DNA of 64,000 nt, taken from a virus. The stretch lies in IMG/VR virus record IMGVR_UViG_3300038463_000277, positions 1-64,000 of that record, one strand, 5' to 3'. The notes under the pieces are model-generated. The model worked only from the letters and a program-made list of their open reading frames with translations. It was not told where the DNA came from and did not search any database. Position 1 is the stretch's first letter. Each line of letters opens with the position of its first letter. Of this stretch, positions 24,915-32,478 are shown one piece after another. The translations under genes and the position numbers were made by a program.

Positions 24915-25826
24915 CTACCTACCGTCAGTCTGCTCGTTTACAATTTCACCGAAAGCAAATTCTTGCTGCCCGAATGGTTCACAGCTTTCCGAGCATCCTG
25001 AATCCTCGTCGCCGTCGTCTGCGATCCGCGAGTTGACTAGTTCTGCTATTCCGATAATGTCGCCGGTAGTGCGTTGCTCGCGGAAGAACCGTCTTGGCCT
25101 GCCATCAGCATAGGTTCCGTACTTTTCTTCCATGCGTGCGGGGAACTCGAATACTTCTGGAGTCTCCTGCGCGATTGCCACGAGTTTGTTGATATTTTTC
25201 TTCCAGCACCAAGTACAGTTGCCCTGATAAGACTTCAGGTTTAGTCGGTAAGCATGATCCTCCCAGAAGCGATTCACGCCTCCCTTATCCGTTGGGAACA
25301 TCGTAACTAGTGGGTAGATGATCTTTGCCGCCTCGGCATCGGCTCTTATACGGGAAGGCTCATCTACCCTGATGCCGATAGCCGTAAAATAGCTATCCCA
25401 GCCGATTGATGCCATGTATGAACGGATCGGATTCAGCTTCAACTCCCGAGTGCAATGCGGATACTTCTGATTCGGGATGCCGTATTTGTCGATCACGGCC
25501 TCGAAAGGCTCACCCTTCATCGCAACGCCATCAAGAGATACCAGCCGATGCGTGCAGCCGATCCTGCCCTCGTGTGTCACGGCCTCAAGTACGTGGATCG
25601 GGAAGCCCCACTCTTCATCCATTTGCCGCAAAAACTCGAACGTCTCGCGCCGCTCCTGCCCTGTATTCGCCATCACGAAGCACATTTCGTAAATGTCGTT
25701 GTAGTTTGCGAGCAACTCCTGAGCCATAAAGGCTGAAGTTTCTCCACCCGACACGCTTACGCAAAGACGCTCCTTGCTCAAGTTTGTAGCTGCAAGCCTC
25801 GGCTCTTGGTGCTTGTGTTCGCTCAT
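24915..25826 (-). CDS. PP-loop ATPase of the PAPS-reductase-like family
   Basis: 303 residues. The PP-loop SVSGGETSA (24-32) and the family's later motifs are present: ANTGQERRETFEF, HCTRELKLNPIRSYM (Cys125), GIRVDEPSRI and CTWCWKK (204-209). It belongs to the adenine-nucleotide alpha-hydrolase group that includes PAPS reductase and DndC-type proteins, in which ATP is used to adenylate a substrate or sulfur is transferred. In phages such genes are often of unknown role; nearby DNA/RNA modifying genes suggest nucleic-acid modification, but this is inference. Confidence 0.75.
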   Translation of the reverse strand: MSEHKHQEPRLAATNLSKERLCVSVSGGETSAFMAQELLANYNDIYEMCFVMANTGQERRETFEFLRQMDEEWGFPIHVLEAVTHEGRIGCTHRLVSLDGVAMKGEPFEAVIDKYGIPNQKYPHCTRELKLNPIRSYMASIGWDSYFTAIGIRVDEPSRIRADAEAAKIIYPLVTMFPTDKGGVNRFWEDHAYRLNLKSYQGNCTWCWKKNINKLVAIAQETPEVFEFPARMEEKYGTYADGRPRRFFREQRTTGDIIGIAELVNSRIADDGDEDSGCSESCEPFGQQEFAFGEIVNEQTDGR

Positions 25827-26041
25827 CGAATTCCACCCTGTTCAAATCCTGCTTTCATGCCTGCGATAAATGCTCTCCAGAGGCGATTTTCGAGATAATT
25901 CCCGCGCAAGAGACAATCCTCTTGCTTCGTGGCCTGCTGCCCTTCTGAACTGTCGAGCCAGTCATACCACGGACCCTTCCCTGGCCTCGTTATAGCTTCC
26001 GCGGACTTTTTACGTTTGGCCTGCTTGGATTCAGCGCTCAT
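25823..26041 (-). CDS. Small Trp-rich protein
   Basis: 72 residues from ATG 26041. Basic start (ESKQAKRKKSAE) and GNYLENRLWRAFIAGMKAGFEQ helix. Overlaps the PP-loop gene by ATGA. The next gene begins with the same MSAES, so the N-termini may be related by duplication. Function unknown. Confidence 0.5.
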   Translation of the reverse strand: MSAESKQAKRKKSAEAITRPGKGPWYDWLDSSEGQQATKQEDCLLRGNYLENRLWRAFIAGMKAGFEQGGIR

Positions 26042-26367
26042 CCTAAATCTCCATTTATGCGGGTCAGAAGAAGATGGGCTACCTCTTCCGCCTCTACTCT
26101 GTTCCTCGGCAAGCGTCCAGCCTTCGCCTCTTCCCGTGTCGCAAATACTCGGCATCCCGGATAACAGTCCCACCACAATTCCCCGTCCAGCGAGTACCCT
26201 TCCCCATTCGGATACCAAGGATGACGCCCGTGATGTTCATGCTGCTCTCGGACCGTCGCCTCCACGACCTTACATCCACGCGGATACCTATAATCGCGGA
26301 CCCACACTGTCTGCCCCGCGTTGAATCGGAAGATGGATTCCTGTCCGTCCGTGGATTCAGCGCTCAT
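26038..26367 (-). CDS. Unknown protein with SH3-like N-terminal pattern
   Basis: 109 residues from ATG 26367. FNAGQTVWVRDYRYPRGCKVVEATVREQ (residues 12-40) resembles a short SH3-like barrel; then a His/Trp-rich stretch and a helical end. Overlaps the next gene by ATGA. Not recognised. Confidence 0.5.
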   Translation of the reverse strand: MSAESTDGQESIFRFNAGQTVWVRDYRYPRGCKVVEATVREQHEHHGRHPWYPNGEGYSLDGELWWDCYPGCRVFATREEAKAGRLPRNRVEAEEVAHLLLTRINGDLG

Positions 26368-26477
26368 CGCTTCACCTTTTCGTGAACACTGGCGGCGGCC
26401 CCGGCTTTCCCCTCTTTCGTTCCGATCATCATCCCTATCAAGGAGAGGGGTCGGCAGTCCTCCGCCGCCAACTCGCA

Positions 26478-26888
26478 CTACCAATGTGTCAAGAGCCCAC
26501 TCGCGCCGATAGAGATGTAATTGCCCTTCACCCGCGCCCAGCGCGTCTTTTGATCGCGCGTATCGACATGAATAAACCCGCCGTCATAGACTCCAATGCC
26601 GCCCATGCGGAAGGCGGGCACCGCTTCCGCGAGGTTATACATTTCCTGCAACGTCTTCCCCGGAATCTTCACGTCCGCCGCCCTGCCCTGCATGTGCTGA
26701 CTCTTCGAGACCCCGCCCGCTTCCGCGTTGTAGATCGGGCAGCGATACCCGCTATCGACCTCGACCGGCCCGCCCGCTGCCGCGCGCAGCTCTTCGAGCG
26801 CCGGGATGAGCGAAGGGTCAAGCCCGATCTTCCCGCAGTGCGGGCAAGCCAGTTCACTCGTTGAGAAATGCTCGCTTAGGTCGCCCAT
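26478..26888 (-). CDS. M15A-type peptidase, endolysin
   Basis: 136 residues from ATG 26888 (GGGGCGACCC upstream). Matches M15A/VanY-like DD-carboxypeptidases: DSGYRCPIYNAE, zinc ligands in SQHMQGRAADVKI (His65, Asp72), and the third His with catalytic-side Asp in FIHVDTR (His107, Asp109). It cuts peptide cross-links of peptidoglycan and would serve as endolysin. No signal peptide; no holin is adjacent. The 109-bp stretch 26368-26477 shows no other gene. Confidence 0.8.
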   Translation of the reverse strand: MGDLSEHFSTSELACPHCGKIGLDPSLIPALEELRAAAGGPVEVDSGYRCPIYNAEAGGVSKSQHMQGRAADVKIPGKTLQEMYNLAEAVPAFRMGGIGVYDGGFIHVDTRDQKTRWARVKGNYISIGASGLLTHW

Positions 26889-27075
26889 GGGTCGCCCCTT
26901 TCGTCTCGGCATTCTTGCCGGGCTTGATGTCGTACAACGCGAACGCGCTCTCGACTGTGTGCTCCGCGTCTACGGTTCCGTCCGCCGTGAGCCATACCGG
27001 AACTTCTCCCGTGCCCTCGCCGATGAAACGCCGCAAGGCGTCAATCCAGCCCTGATCTACCGCGCTCATTTTCAT
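26854..27075 (-). CDS. Small acidic unknown protein upstream of endolysin
   Basis: 73 residues from ATG 27075 with GGAGG 5 nt before. Contains WIDALRRFIGEGTGEVPVWLTADG and AEHTVESAFALYDIKP. Overlaps the endolysin gene by 35 bases. Preceded by a long structured RNA element (27096-27174). Function unknown. Confidence 0.5.
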   Translation of the reverse strand: MKMSAVDQGWIDALRRFIGEGTGEVPVWLTADGTVDAEHTVESAFALYDIKPGKNAETKGATHGRPKRAFLNE

Positions 27076-27095
27076 GTTCTCCTCCAAGAACTAGC

Positions 27096-27174
27096 GGGAC
27101 CGGCCCCTGCAATCGTGGGACACAAGCGATTTGGTTCCTGCCACAGAACCCCGCGATTGCCGTCCTCCGGTCCC
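27096..27174 (-). ncRNA. Nested three-helix RNA element before the 27075 gene
   Basis: Outer helix 27096-27103 with 27167-27174 (8 bp), middle helix 27109-27118 with 27151-27160 (10 bp with one GU), inner hairpin 27133-27137 with 27146-27150. It lies between two leftward genes, ending about 20 nt before the ribosome site of the next ATG. Pattern resembles a structured leader or riboswitch-type element, but it matches no class I can name. Confidence 0.5.
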
Positions 27175-27177
27175 AAC

Positions 27178-27555
27178 TCATAAACTGCGCCACAGCTCAA
27201 AGCGAAACTCCGCTAGCGTCTCCGGTCGCCCTTGCAGCTTCAAGGTCGCGTTCTCCGTGTTCCCCGGCTCCCAGCTCCGCAGGAATATGCCAAGCGAGAA
27301 TTCATCGAGCCCGAGCACCGAGCAAATCCATTTCTCCTGATTGCTCAGCCGCATCGGCTCCGGCTTCCCCATGACGTGCCGAAACTCCGCGCCCGTCGTC
27401 AAGCGATATTTCTGCGTCTTCGGCCAATACGTGACCTCGTGGTACATATCCGGCAGCCCGCGATTCGAGAATTCCGTGCAGCCCATCGCGTTCCCCGGCT
27501 GACACTCGACTATCGGGATCATCCTGCCGTGATCGAGCCGAAAGCGCGGTTTCAC
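27178..27555 (-). CDS. Unknown 125-residue protein
   Basis: 125 residues, alpha/beta, with EVTYWPKTQKYRLTTGAEFRHVMGKPEPM and KWICSVLGLDEF. No motif recognised. Overlaps the Fis-type gene by ATGA, so it belongs to the replication operon. Function unknown. Confidence 0.5.
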   Translation of the reverse strand: MKPRFRLDHGRMIPIVECQPGNAMGCTEFSNRGLPDMYHEVTYWPKTQKYRLTTGAEFRHVMGKPEPMRLSNQEKWICSVLGLDEFSLGIFLRSWEPGNTENATLKLQGRPETLAEFRFELWRSL

Positions 27556-27854
27556 TCCTCCGTCTCCGCCTTCGCGGCCTCTGCCGCCGCGTCTTCCTTC
27601 GCGTAAAGTTTGAGCTTGACGTACAGCGTCGAGCGCCCAATGCCGAGCGCCTTCGCCGTCCGATCCAAGTCGCCATTCAGATCGCGCAAAGTTCTCTGAA
27701 TCCAGTTTTTCTCGACCTCGTAGAGCGTCAAAATGCCATGCGTTTTTTCGTCCATCGCGTCTGACCGCTCCTGTGCCCGATCATTCTGCCCGCGCTCCAG
27801 ATCGCGCACCGTGCTATCAATCCAACGCTTCTCGCCTTCGCCCTTTTCCGTCAT
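27552..27854 (-). CDS. Fis-type HTH protein (NtrC C-terminal HTH_8-like)
   Basis: 100 residues. Residues 45-85 (EKNWIQRTLRDLNGDLDRTAKALGIGRSTLYVKLKLY) match the Fis/NtrC-type helix-turn-helix. Residues 8-30 repeat its first half in a weaker form (EKRWIDSTVRDLERGQNDRAQ), suggesting a duplicated half-domain. No receiver or AAA domain, so it is a stand-alone DNA-binding protein, perhaps a regulator or DNA-bending factor of replication. Overlaps both neighbours. Confidence 0.7.
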   Translation of the reverse strand: MTEKGEGEKRWIDSTVRDLERGQNDRAQERSDAMDEKTHGILTLYEVEKNWIQRTLRDLNGDLDRTAKALGIGRSTLYVKLKLYAKEDAAAEAAKAETEE

Positions 27855-28471
27855 GCGCTCCTCCGGTCCTGATTGAGAACACCAATGCGGTAGTAGCTGC
27901 CAAGCCTTGACGCGAGCCGCTCATCGACCAAGCGCGCCACGTCCTCCAGCCCGAAATTCGTCGTCACGACCGTCGGCAGAAGCGCGTTCCCTCGGCGGTC
28001 GATCAGGTCGAGCAGACTGCGCCGCTCGTGATCGCTCAAGCTCCCACTCGCAATGTCGTCGAGTACGAGCCACATCGCCCCGGCATACTTCCGCAGGATG
28101 TCCATCTCGCTCGGCAAAGCGAGCGGATCGCGGTAGCTCTCCCGCAGCTCGGCGTAGAAGTCCGCCGCCCGTACAAAAACGGGACGCTTCCGCGCCTCGT
28201 ACAAACTCCGCATCATGGCGCAAGCGAGATGCGTCTTCCCCGAGCCCGTCGGCCCCCAGAGCATTAACCCCTCGGTCGGTTTCAGGATGAACTCGGAGAC
28301 ATCCCGGCGAATGTCCGGGTCGAAGTCCGCGAGCTTTGCCCCGTGGAACTTTGGCGGCAAGACCGTGCGCAGGGTTTTGTCGAGAATGCACGGGCACCGC
28401 GTCGTCGAACAGTCCGGCCCGACAATCCAACCCGTATCCCCGCAGTGCGGGCACTCGCTATTTTTTTTCAT
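27851..28471 (-). CDS. DnaC/IstB-like AAA+ helicase loader
   Basis: 206 residues from ATG 28471. N-terminal zinc-type cluster CPHC...CPC (7-28), then an AAA+ core: Walker A GPTGSGKT (73-80), Walker B LVLDDI (135-140), sensor 1 TTN (170-172) and Arg finger ASR (187-189). Loads a replicative helicase onto single-stranded DNA; no helicase gene is in this window, so it probably recruits the host's. Overlaps the replication gene upstream. Confidence 0.85.
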   Translation of the reverse strand: MKKNSECPHCGDTGWIVGPDCSTTRCPCILDKTLRTVLPPKFHGAKLADFDPDIRRDVSEFILKPTEGLMLWGPTGSGKTHLACAMMRSLYEARKRPVFVRAADFYAELRESYRDPLALPSEMDILRKYAGAMWLVLDDIASGSLSDHERRSLLDLIDRRGNALLPTVVTTNFGLEDVARLVDERLASRLGSYYRIGVLNQDRRSA

Positions 28472-29321
28472 CTCGGCTACTCGTGTACTTGCTAAGGTCG
28501 GCCCTCGTGTCATGAACGGCTCCTGTCGTTTCCCGCTTCACCACATCCCGGCTCCACGTCTTCGGGTCACGCCGGTACTGCGACTCGTGGAAGAACTTCG
28601 CAGCGCCGGGGATGAAATTGAATTCCGCCTTGTCCCACTTTCGGACTACCTCGGCCATGCTCTTCGTCCCCGCAAAAACCAGATCGCGACCGTCCCGCGC
28701 CACGGCCTCGACGATGGCGACCTCGACGTCATGGGGTAGGTGTTGGGGATCGAGCACCTTGGGGTACAGCTTCGCTATCTCCATCACCACGGCGTCGAGG
28801 TTGCCGTTGCTTTTCGTGAGATTTTGACTTTCGAATTTCAAACCCGCCCGGTTTTGACTCGCCGCTTTTTCCGGCTTCTCAACCGAAAGGGGGGTAGGGG
28901 GGTTCTTGGAATCAGGAATCAAAGAATCAGGAATCAAGGAATCAGCCGGGCTAGTACCATGCTCGTCTGGTGCGAGTCCGGTGCGAGTCCGGTGCGAGTC
29001 TGGTGCTGGTATGGTGCTCTGCGCCTCTTTCACGTGTGGATTCTGATGTTTACGAAAGTTCACTATCTGCACGGCTTCGCGACCATCCGCCACGCCATAG
29101 CGACGAATGAAGCCAGCTTTCTCAAGCTCTACGCACAGTAGCGCCACGCTCACGCGACGGTATGGCAACACCTCCGCTTTGATCTGCTCCGGGCGATACC
29201 AAAGTCGCCCTTCCCGGTCGGCCATACACCACATGCCGATGAACAGGATTTGAGCCGCAAGCGGTAGGTTTGCCAGCTCCGCGTTCTTAAAAAATCCCGG
29301 CTTAATGTTCCTAGCTCTCAC
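28458..29321 (-). CDS. Replication protein with N-terminal winged helix (DnaD/lambda O-like role)
   Basis: 287 residues. Residues 1-75 (NLPLAAQILFIGMWCMADREG, then VALLCVELEKAGFIRRYGV) resemble winged-helix phage replisome organisers. The Pro/Ser-rich middle carries the repeated coding sequence described separately; the C-terminal part has EVAIVEAVARDGRDLVFAGTKS. Followed by the helicase loader, a usual pair. A related gene lies at 29997-30821. Confidence 0.7.
   Translation of the reverse strand: MRARNIKPGFFKNAELANLPLAAQILFIGMWCMADREGRLWYRPEQIKAEVLPYRRVSVALLCVELEKAGFIRRYGVADGREAVQIVNFRKHQNPHVKEAQSTIPAPDSHRTRTGLAPDEHGTSPADSLIPDSLIPDSKNPPTPLSVEKPEKAASQNRAGLKFESQNLTKSNGNLDAVVMEIAKLYPKVLDPQHLPHDVEVAIVEAVARDGRDLVFAGTKSMAEVVRKWDKAEFNFIPGAAKFFHESQYRRDPKTWSRDVVKRETTGAVHDTRADLSKYTSSRDEKK
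28909..28945. repeat. 15-bp tandem repeat (GAATCAGGAATCAAA-type) inside replication gene
   Basis: Two copies of a 15-bp unit (28909-28923 and 28924-28938, one difference) plus a 7-bp third partial (28939-28945). They encode SLIPDSLIPDS. Located within the replication gene, like iterons in lambdoid O genes. Confidence 0.75.
28970..29016. repeat. 11-bp tandem repeat (GTGCGAGTCCG-type) inside replication gene
   Basis: Three near-perfect copies (28970-28980, 28981-28991, 28992-29002) and two decayed ones to about 29016. Together with the AT-richer repeat just before, they suggest a replication origin within the gene. Confidence 0.75.
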
Positions 29322-29336
29322 TGTTCCCCTTCCCCA

Positions 29337-29525
29337 TCAGTGCCCCACGTGCCATCCCTCGCAGTACCAGCATCGGTATGCCGATAGCCCCTCCCGTTTC
29401 TTCCCCGCCAACGCCCTCACTGCCGCCTTCGCTGTACGTCTATCCCCATAGCGTTGCTTCCCGTAGCAGCTCGACTTGAAGCTCGGCGTTCGCATCGCGT
29501 CCGCTTTTCGGAATTTCATCGCCAA
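29337..29525 (-). CDS. Small Cys-His protein
   Basis: 62 residues. Basic, ending in AYRCWYCEGWHVGH, a CxxC...HxxxH zinc pattern; similar small proteins lie next to replication genes in some phages. Function unknown. Confidence 0.55.
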   Translation of the reverse strand: MAMKFRKADAMRTPSFKSSCYGKQRYGDRRTAKAAVRALAGKKREGLSAYRCWYCEGWHVGH

Positions 29526-29996
29526 AGCCCTCCAGAGCCTCTAGGACGTTTTCCGGGTGTCACAGGGCCACCCCTTGCAATTCCGCCAGCCTACCCCTGT
29601 TTCCTGCCCCGCCTCGGCCATCCTGCGCAATCCTCGAACCCGGTTAGATCGCCCCGCGCCGGAAGTGAGGCTACCCCCCTTTTGGGAAAAGTCTCGTATT
29701 CGGACAACGAACCGGAAAAAGTTCAAGCGCGTGGGGGAGAAGCAGGGACCGGGCTCAGCACCCCGCCGCCTTCCCTCGGGTCCGACGGGGGTCTCTCCAT
29801 GGCCGGGATGGTCAAGACCCCTCCCCCCATGCCTCAAAAAAAACTTTAGTACCCTGCGTGTGTGTTACGTGACGTTGGTAACCTCGACCGTGTGACCGGC
29901 TGCCGTGTGTACGCTGTGTGTACACTGGCAAGGTGCGAGCGTCTAGCGCATTGCAAGCAATAGGCTTAACGTTGGTGGCGTGGGTTCGGTGTGAAC
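29526..29996. other. 471-bp stretch without a convincing gene
   Basis: Weak frames on both strands look like shadows (Pro/Arg-rich, no start signals). Visible are a GTTAC...GTAAC inverted repeat near 29871-29890 and a T-rich patch on the minus strand near 29835-29850. No clear promoter or RNA gene. It separates two replication genes. Confidence 0.5.
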
Positions 29997-30821
29997 TCAT
30001 GCTGCACCCTGACCTCGGAAATACTCGACCCAATTCGCAGGGGCCTTACCCTGTGCCTTGAGTAGAGCCGCAGGGCCGAATACCTTGTTCCCGGCTGCCT
30101 CTAGAGATAATCCCTCATGCCTCGCCTTAACTCTGATTGCCTCAATAACTGTATCGGTTAGTGTTAGGCTGACAGGTATACCCAATGCGTCTAGCATCCT
30201 CGCTGCAAAAACTTCGATAGCTCTTCGCCTTGTTTCGCGGTCCTTTGCCCCTAATCCTTCGAGGTCACTCTCTAGTACAAAGTCGTGAGTATTACCCTCT
30301 GCGGGCTCTTCTAGTGCATCGCTTTCATTTTGCAGTGCTTGCGCATCATCGGAGTGCAACGGCTTCGCTACAGGTCCGTTATGCGCCTGCACTGCGGCTG
30401 TGCGTTCCACGTGAAACGCATCCGCCTTACACTTCGCGCAATAGCACGCGGCGTGATGCTCGTGAGGAGATTTCGGGATAGTGGAATGGCTAGGACGGTT
30501 TAGAACCAAGTCGGCAATATTGACTATGCGCAGGTACTCGCGGCGTTCGACTTTGTAACGTTCGATCAGGTCCGCATCGGCGAGCTGTGCAAGCCATTCG
30601 ACAACGTTCGCGATGGTAGCGTCGCCTTCGGCGGGGAAGATATAGCTTTGGAGAGCACGCGGCGAATACTCCATCCGCCCCATGTCGTCACAGAAACACG
30701 TGAGGCCAACGTACAGCCACCGGGCGGAGTGCGAGCACTCGGCGAGGGCGTCATCTGAAAAGTAAGTGGGGCGAATCTTGCGAACTCTTGGCAAGGGTAA
30801 AACCTTTCGGTTTACCCTCAT
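29997..30821 (-). CDS. Second replication-type winged-helix protein
   Basis: 274 residues. Residues 15-110 (CSHSARWLYVGLTCFCDDMG, then VVEWLAQLADADLIERYKV) share the pattern of the winged-helix region of the protein at 28458-29321. Two Cys pairs (CYCAKC near 135) follow, and a C-terminal DLxDAL-type helical region. It is the first gene of the leftward early operon. ATG 30821 has an overlapping hairpin (GGTAAA...TTTACC), so initiation may be regulated. A paralogue by likely duplication. Confidence 0.6.
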   Translation of the reverse strand: MRVNRKVLPLPRVRKIRPTYFSDDALAECSHSARWLYVGLTCFCDDMGRMEYSPRALQSYIFPAEGDATIANVVEWLAQLADADLIERYKVERREYLRIVNIADLVLNRPSHSTIPKSPHEHHAACYCAKCKADAFHVERTAAVQAHNGPVAKPLHSDDAQALQNESDALEEPAEGNTHDFVLESDLEGLGAKDRETRRRAIEVFAARMLDALGIPVSLTLTDTVIEAIRVKARHEGLSLEAAGNKVFGPAALLKAQGKAPANWVEYFRGQGAA

Positions 30822-30856
30822 TCCTGATCAGCTCGGGGAAGCGGTTAGGAGTCCGA

Positions 30857-30886
30857 ACTGTACTACCGGAAGAACTTTGGTGTCAA
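30857..30886 (-). promoter_or_regulatory. Leftward early promoter
   Basis: Minus strand TTGACA (30886-30881) followed by TAGTAC after 15 nt (30865-30860) or TACAGT after 18 nt (30862-30857). It stands 36 bp before the ATG at 30821, back to back with the rightward promoter at 30909-30937. Confidence 0.55.
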
Positions 30887-30908
30887 GCGGAATGTTACGC
30901 AAGTTATC

Positions 30909-30962
30909 TATACAGGGATACCCTCTACCTTTACTCTAGTTACATAAGCCGAACGAATCGGC
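30909..30962 (+). promoter_or_regulatory. Rightward early promoter and 5'-UTR hairpin, copy 1 of 4
   Basis: TATACA (30909-30914), 17-nt spacer holding GGGATACCCTCT, TACTCT (30932-30937), then hairpin 30948-30952 with 30958-30962 (loop ACGAA) just before the GGGAG ribosome site and ATG 30976. Confidence 0.7.
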
Positions 30963-30975
30963 AGGGAGCAAAAAA

Positions 30976-31518
30976 ATGAGAACCGCAGGCGCACTAAATG
31001 CACAAATGATTCTGAGCGATGCCGGGCTAGATGGCGCATGGGCGCTGTTCATCGGCGAAATTCCCGAGGGTCGGCAACCGTTCGAAGAGACCACAATTCG
31101 CGACATCGTAGGCAAGCTGGTACGTTACGGCAGCGTCTCCGAAAAGCAAACCAACTTCGTGCGCTCACTACTGGCAAAGATTCCCCAGCGCGCGCAGATC
31201 GCAGCCGAGCGCGCAACCGAGCGCGACGCGGCGAGCGATGCACCCGAGGGTAAGCAAGTCGTCACGGGCGAGGTACTCAAGGCGGAGTATCGCGAATCGC
31301 AGTACGGCGAACAATACAAGATGCTCGTGAAATCGGCAGCCGGGTGGCTGGTTTGGTCAACCGTGCCCGCAGCCCTTGGCACTGTCAAGCGCGGCGATGT
31401 GGTCACATTCCAAGCAACATTAGAGCGTTCGAAGGATGACGCGAAATTCTGCTTCGCGAAACGTCCAACCGTACCGAATGCACTGCGGGTAGTCTCGACC
31501 ACGGAAGGGGGCCAGTAA
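30976..31518 (+). CDS. Early protein with C-terminal OB-fold-like region
   Basis: 180 residues. Helical N-terminus with SEKQTNFVRSLLAKI; residues 95-170 (VVTGEVLKAEYRESQYGEQYKMLVKSAAGWLVWSTVP) look like an OB-fold. May bind single-stranded DNA, but no family recognised. First gene of the rightward early operon, start preceded by GGGAG. Overlaps its neighbour (31518). Confidence 0.6.
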   Translation: MRTAGALNAQMILSDAGLDGAWALFIGEIPEGRQPFEETTIRDIVGKLVRYGSVSEKQTNFVRSLLAKIPQRAQIAAERATERDAASDAPEGKQVVTGEVLKAEYRESQYGEQYKMLVKSAAGWLVWSTVPAALGTVKRGDVVTFQATLERSKDDAKFCFAKRPTVPNALRVVSTTEGGQ

Positions 31519-31847
31519 TGTCGAACTCAATCGCCAACACAATTCTCGAACAGCTCGGCGGGCATAAATTCGCGGTCATGACCGGCGCGAAAAACTTTAT
31601 CGGCTCGGCTGACTCTCTCTCCTTCCGCCTACCGGGCGGGGGCGGATTCTGTAAGGCGGGCATTAACGGTGTGCGCATCACGCTGGCGGCTGACGATACT
31701 TACACCGTGATATTCATGAAAACACGCGGCAGTGTGGTGCCTAAGCTCATCTCCGAGCACACCGGCATTTACTTTGACGGACTGCGCGAGCTGTTCGAAC
31801 GCGAGACCGGATTGCGTACCGCGATGGGGAAAGTGATCTTTCAGTAA
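31518..31847 (+). CDS. Small widespread phage/plasmid-type protein
   Basis: 109 residues: NTILEQLGGHKFAVMTGAKNFIGSADSLSFRL and INGVRITLAADDTYTVIFMK. This pattern is familiar from small proteins of phages and plasmids, function unknown. Its ATG overlaps the previous stop (TAATG). Likely co-expressed early. Confidence 0.65.
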   Translation: MSNSIANTILEQLGGHKFAVMTGAKNFIGSADSLSFRLPGGGGFCKAGINGVRITLAADDTYTVIFMKTRGSVVPKLISEHTGIYFDGLRELFERETGLRTAMGKVIFQ

Positions 31848-31872
31848 CTCGCAGAATGTTACTAGGGTGCCG

Positions 31873-31929
31873 TTGACAGGGGCACCCTCTGTGCTAGACT
31901 AGGAACATCAAAGCCGATAACGAAACGGC
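31873..31929 (+). promoter_or_regulatory. Promoter and 5'-UTR hairpin, copy 2 of 4
   Basis: TTGACA (31873-31878), 16-nt spacer with GGGGCACCCTCT, TAGACT (31895-31900), then AGGAACATC and hairpin 31913-31916 with 31926-31929 (loop with ACGAA) before GGGAG and ATG 31942. Confidence 0.75.
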
Positions 31930-31941
31930 AGGGAGAAAAAA

Positions 31942-32478
31942 ATGTTAGGTTCAAACAAAATCAGCTTTTTACGCGGCGCGGTCAACGTCACACCGACCGA
32001 TGCAAAGCACATTCACGTGAGCACGAACAGCGAACCGCTTACCGTCAACAACGTGGTTATCAATGCGAGCGCGCACTATCACTTGTGGGCGGATGGCGCT
32101 TGGCACATCGGCCCGGAAGATAACCGCAACATGGCGCAATGGCACGCGCTCAGCCTGTCCAAAGTGAACCGCAAAAACTACAACGACACACCGTCGAACT
32201 CGGCGCGCGAAAAGGTCGCGGCGATCCTGACACCGTTGGTCAATGAATGGGTTCTCGCGAACCCGGTCGCGGTTTTTAACGCGGAACTGGCGGACATCGA
32301 AAAGCAGATTGAGCGCGCGTCAATCAAGGCGATGGAAACGCGCTCGGCTGCGGCGCTGGCACAGCAAGAATTAGAAGCACTGGAGTTAAAGCTCGCCGAG
32401 GCAAAAGGCGAACCGACAACGCGGTTGACGTACTCGCAAACTTGGCAAGCGAACCTCGACGTGAAAGGGGGCAAATAA
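31942..32478 (+). CDS. Unknown early protein with C-terminal coiled coil
   Basis: 178 residues. Beta-rich first half (GAVNVTPTDAKHIHVSTN, HYHLWADGAWHI), helical second half with a coiled coil (DIEKQIERASIKAMETRSAAA). No family recognised. Behind its own promoter cassette. Confidence 0.55.
   Translation: MLGSNKISFLRGAVNVTPTDAKHIHVSTNSEPLTVNNVVINASAHYHLWADGAWHIGPEDNRNMAQWHALSLSKVNRKNYNDTPSNSAREKVAAILTPLVNEWVLANPVAVFNAELADIEKQIERASIKAMETRSAAALAQQELEALELKLAEAKGEPTTRLTYSQTWQANLDVKGGK

Noticed and set aside
29541-29895. Overlapping frames on both strands in the 471-bp gap
   Set aside because: No start signals, low-complexity Pro/Arg composition, neither resembles a known protein pattern.
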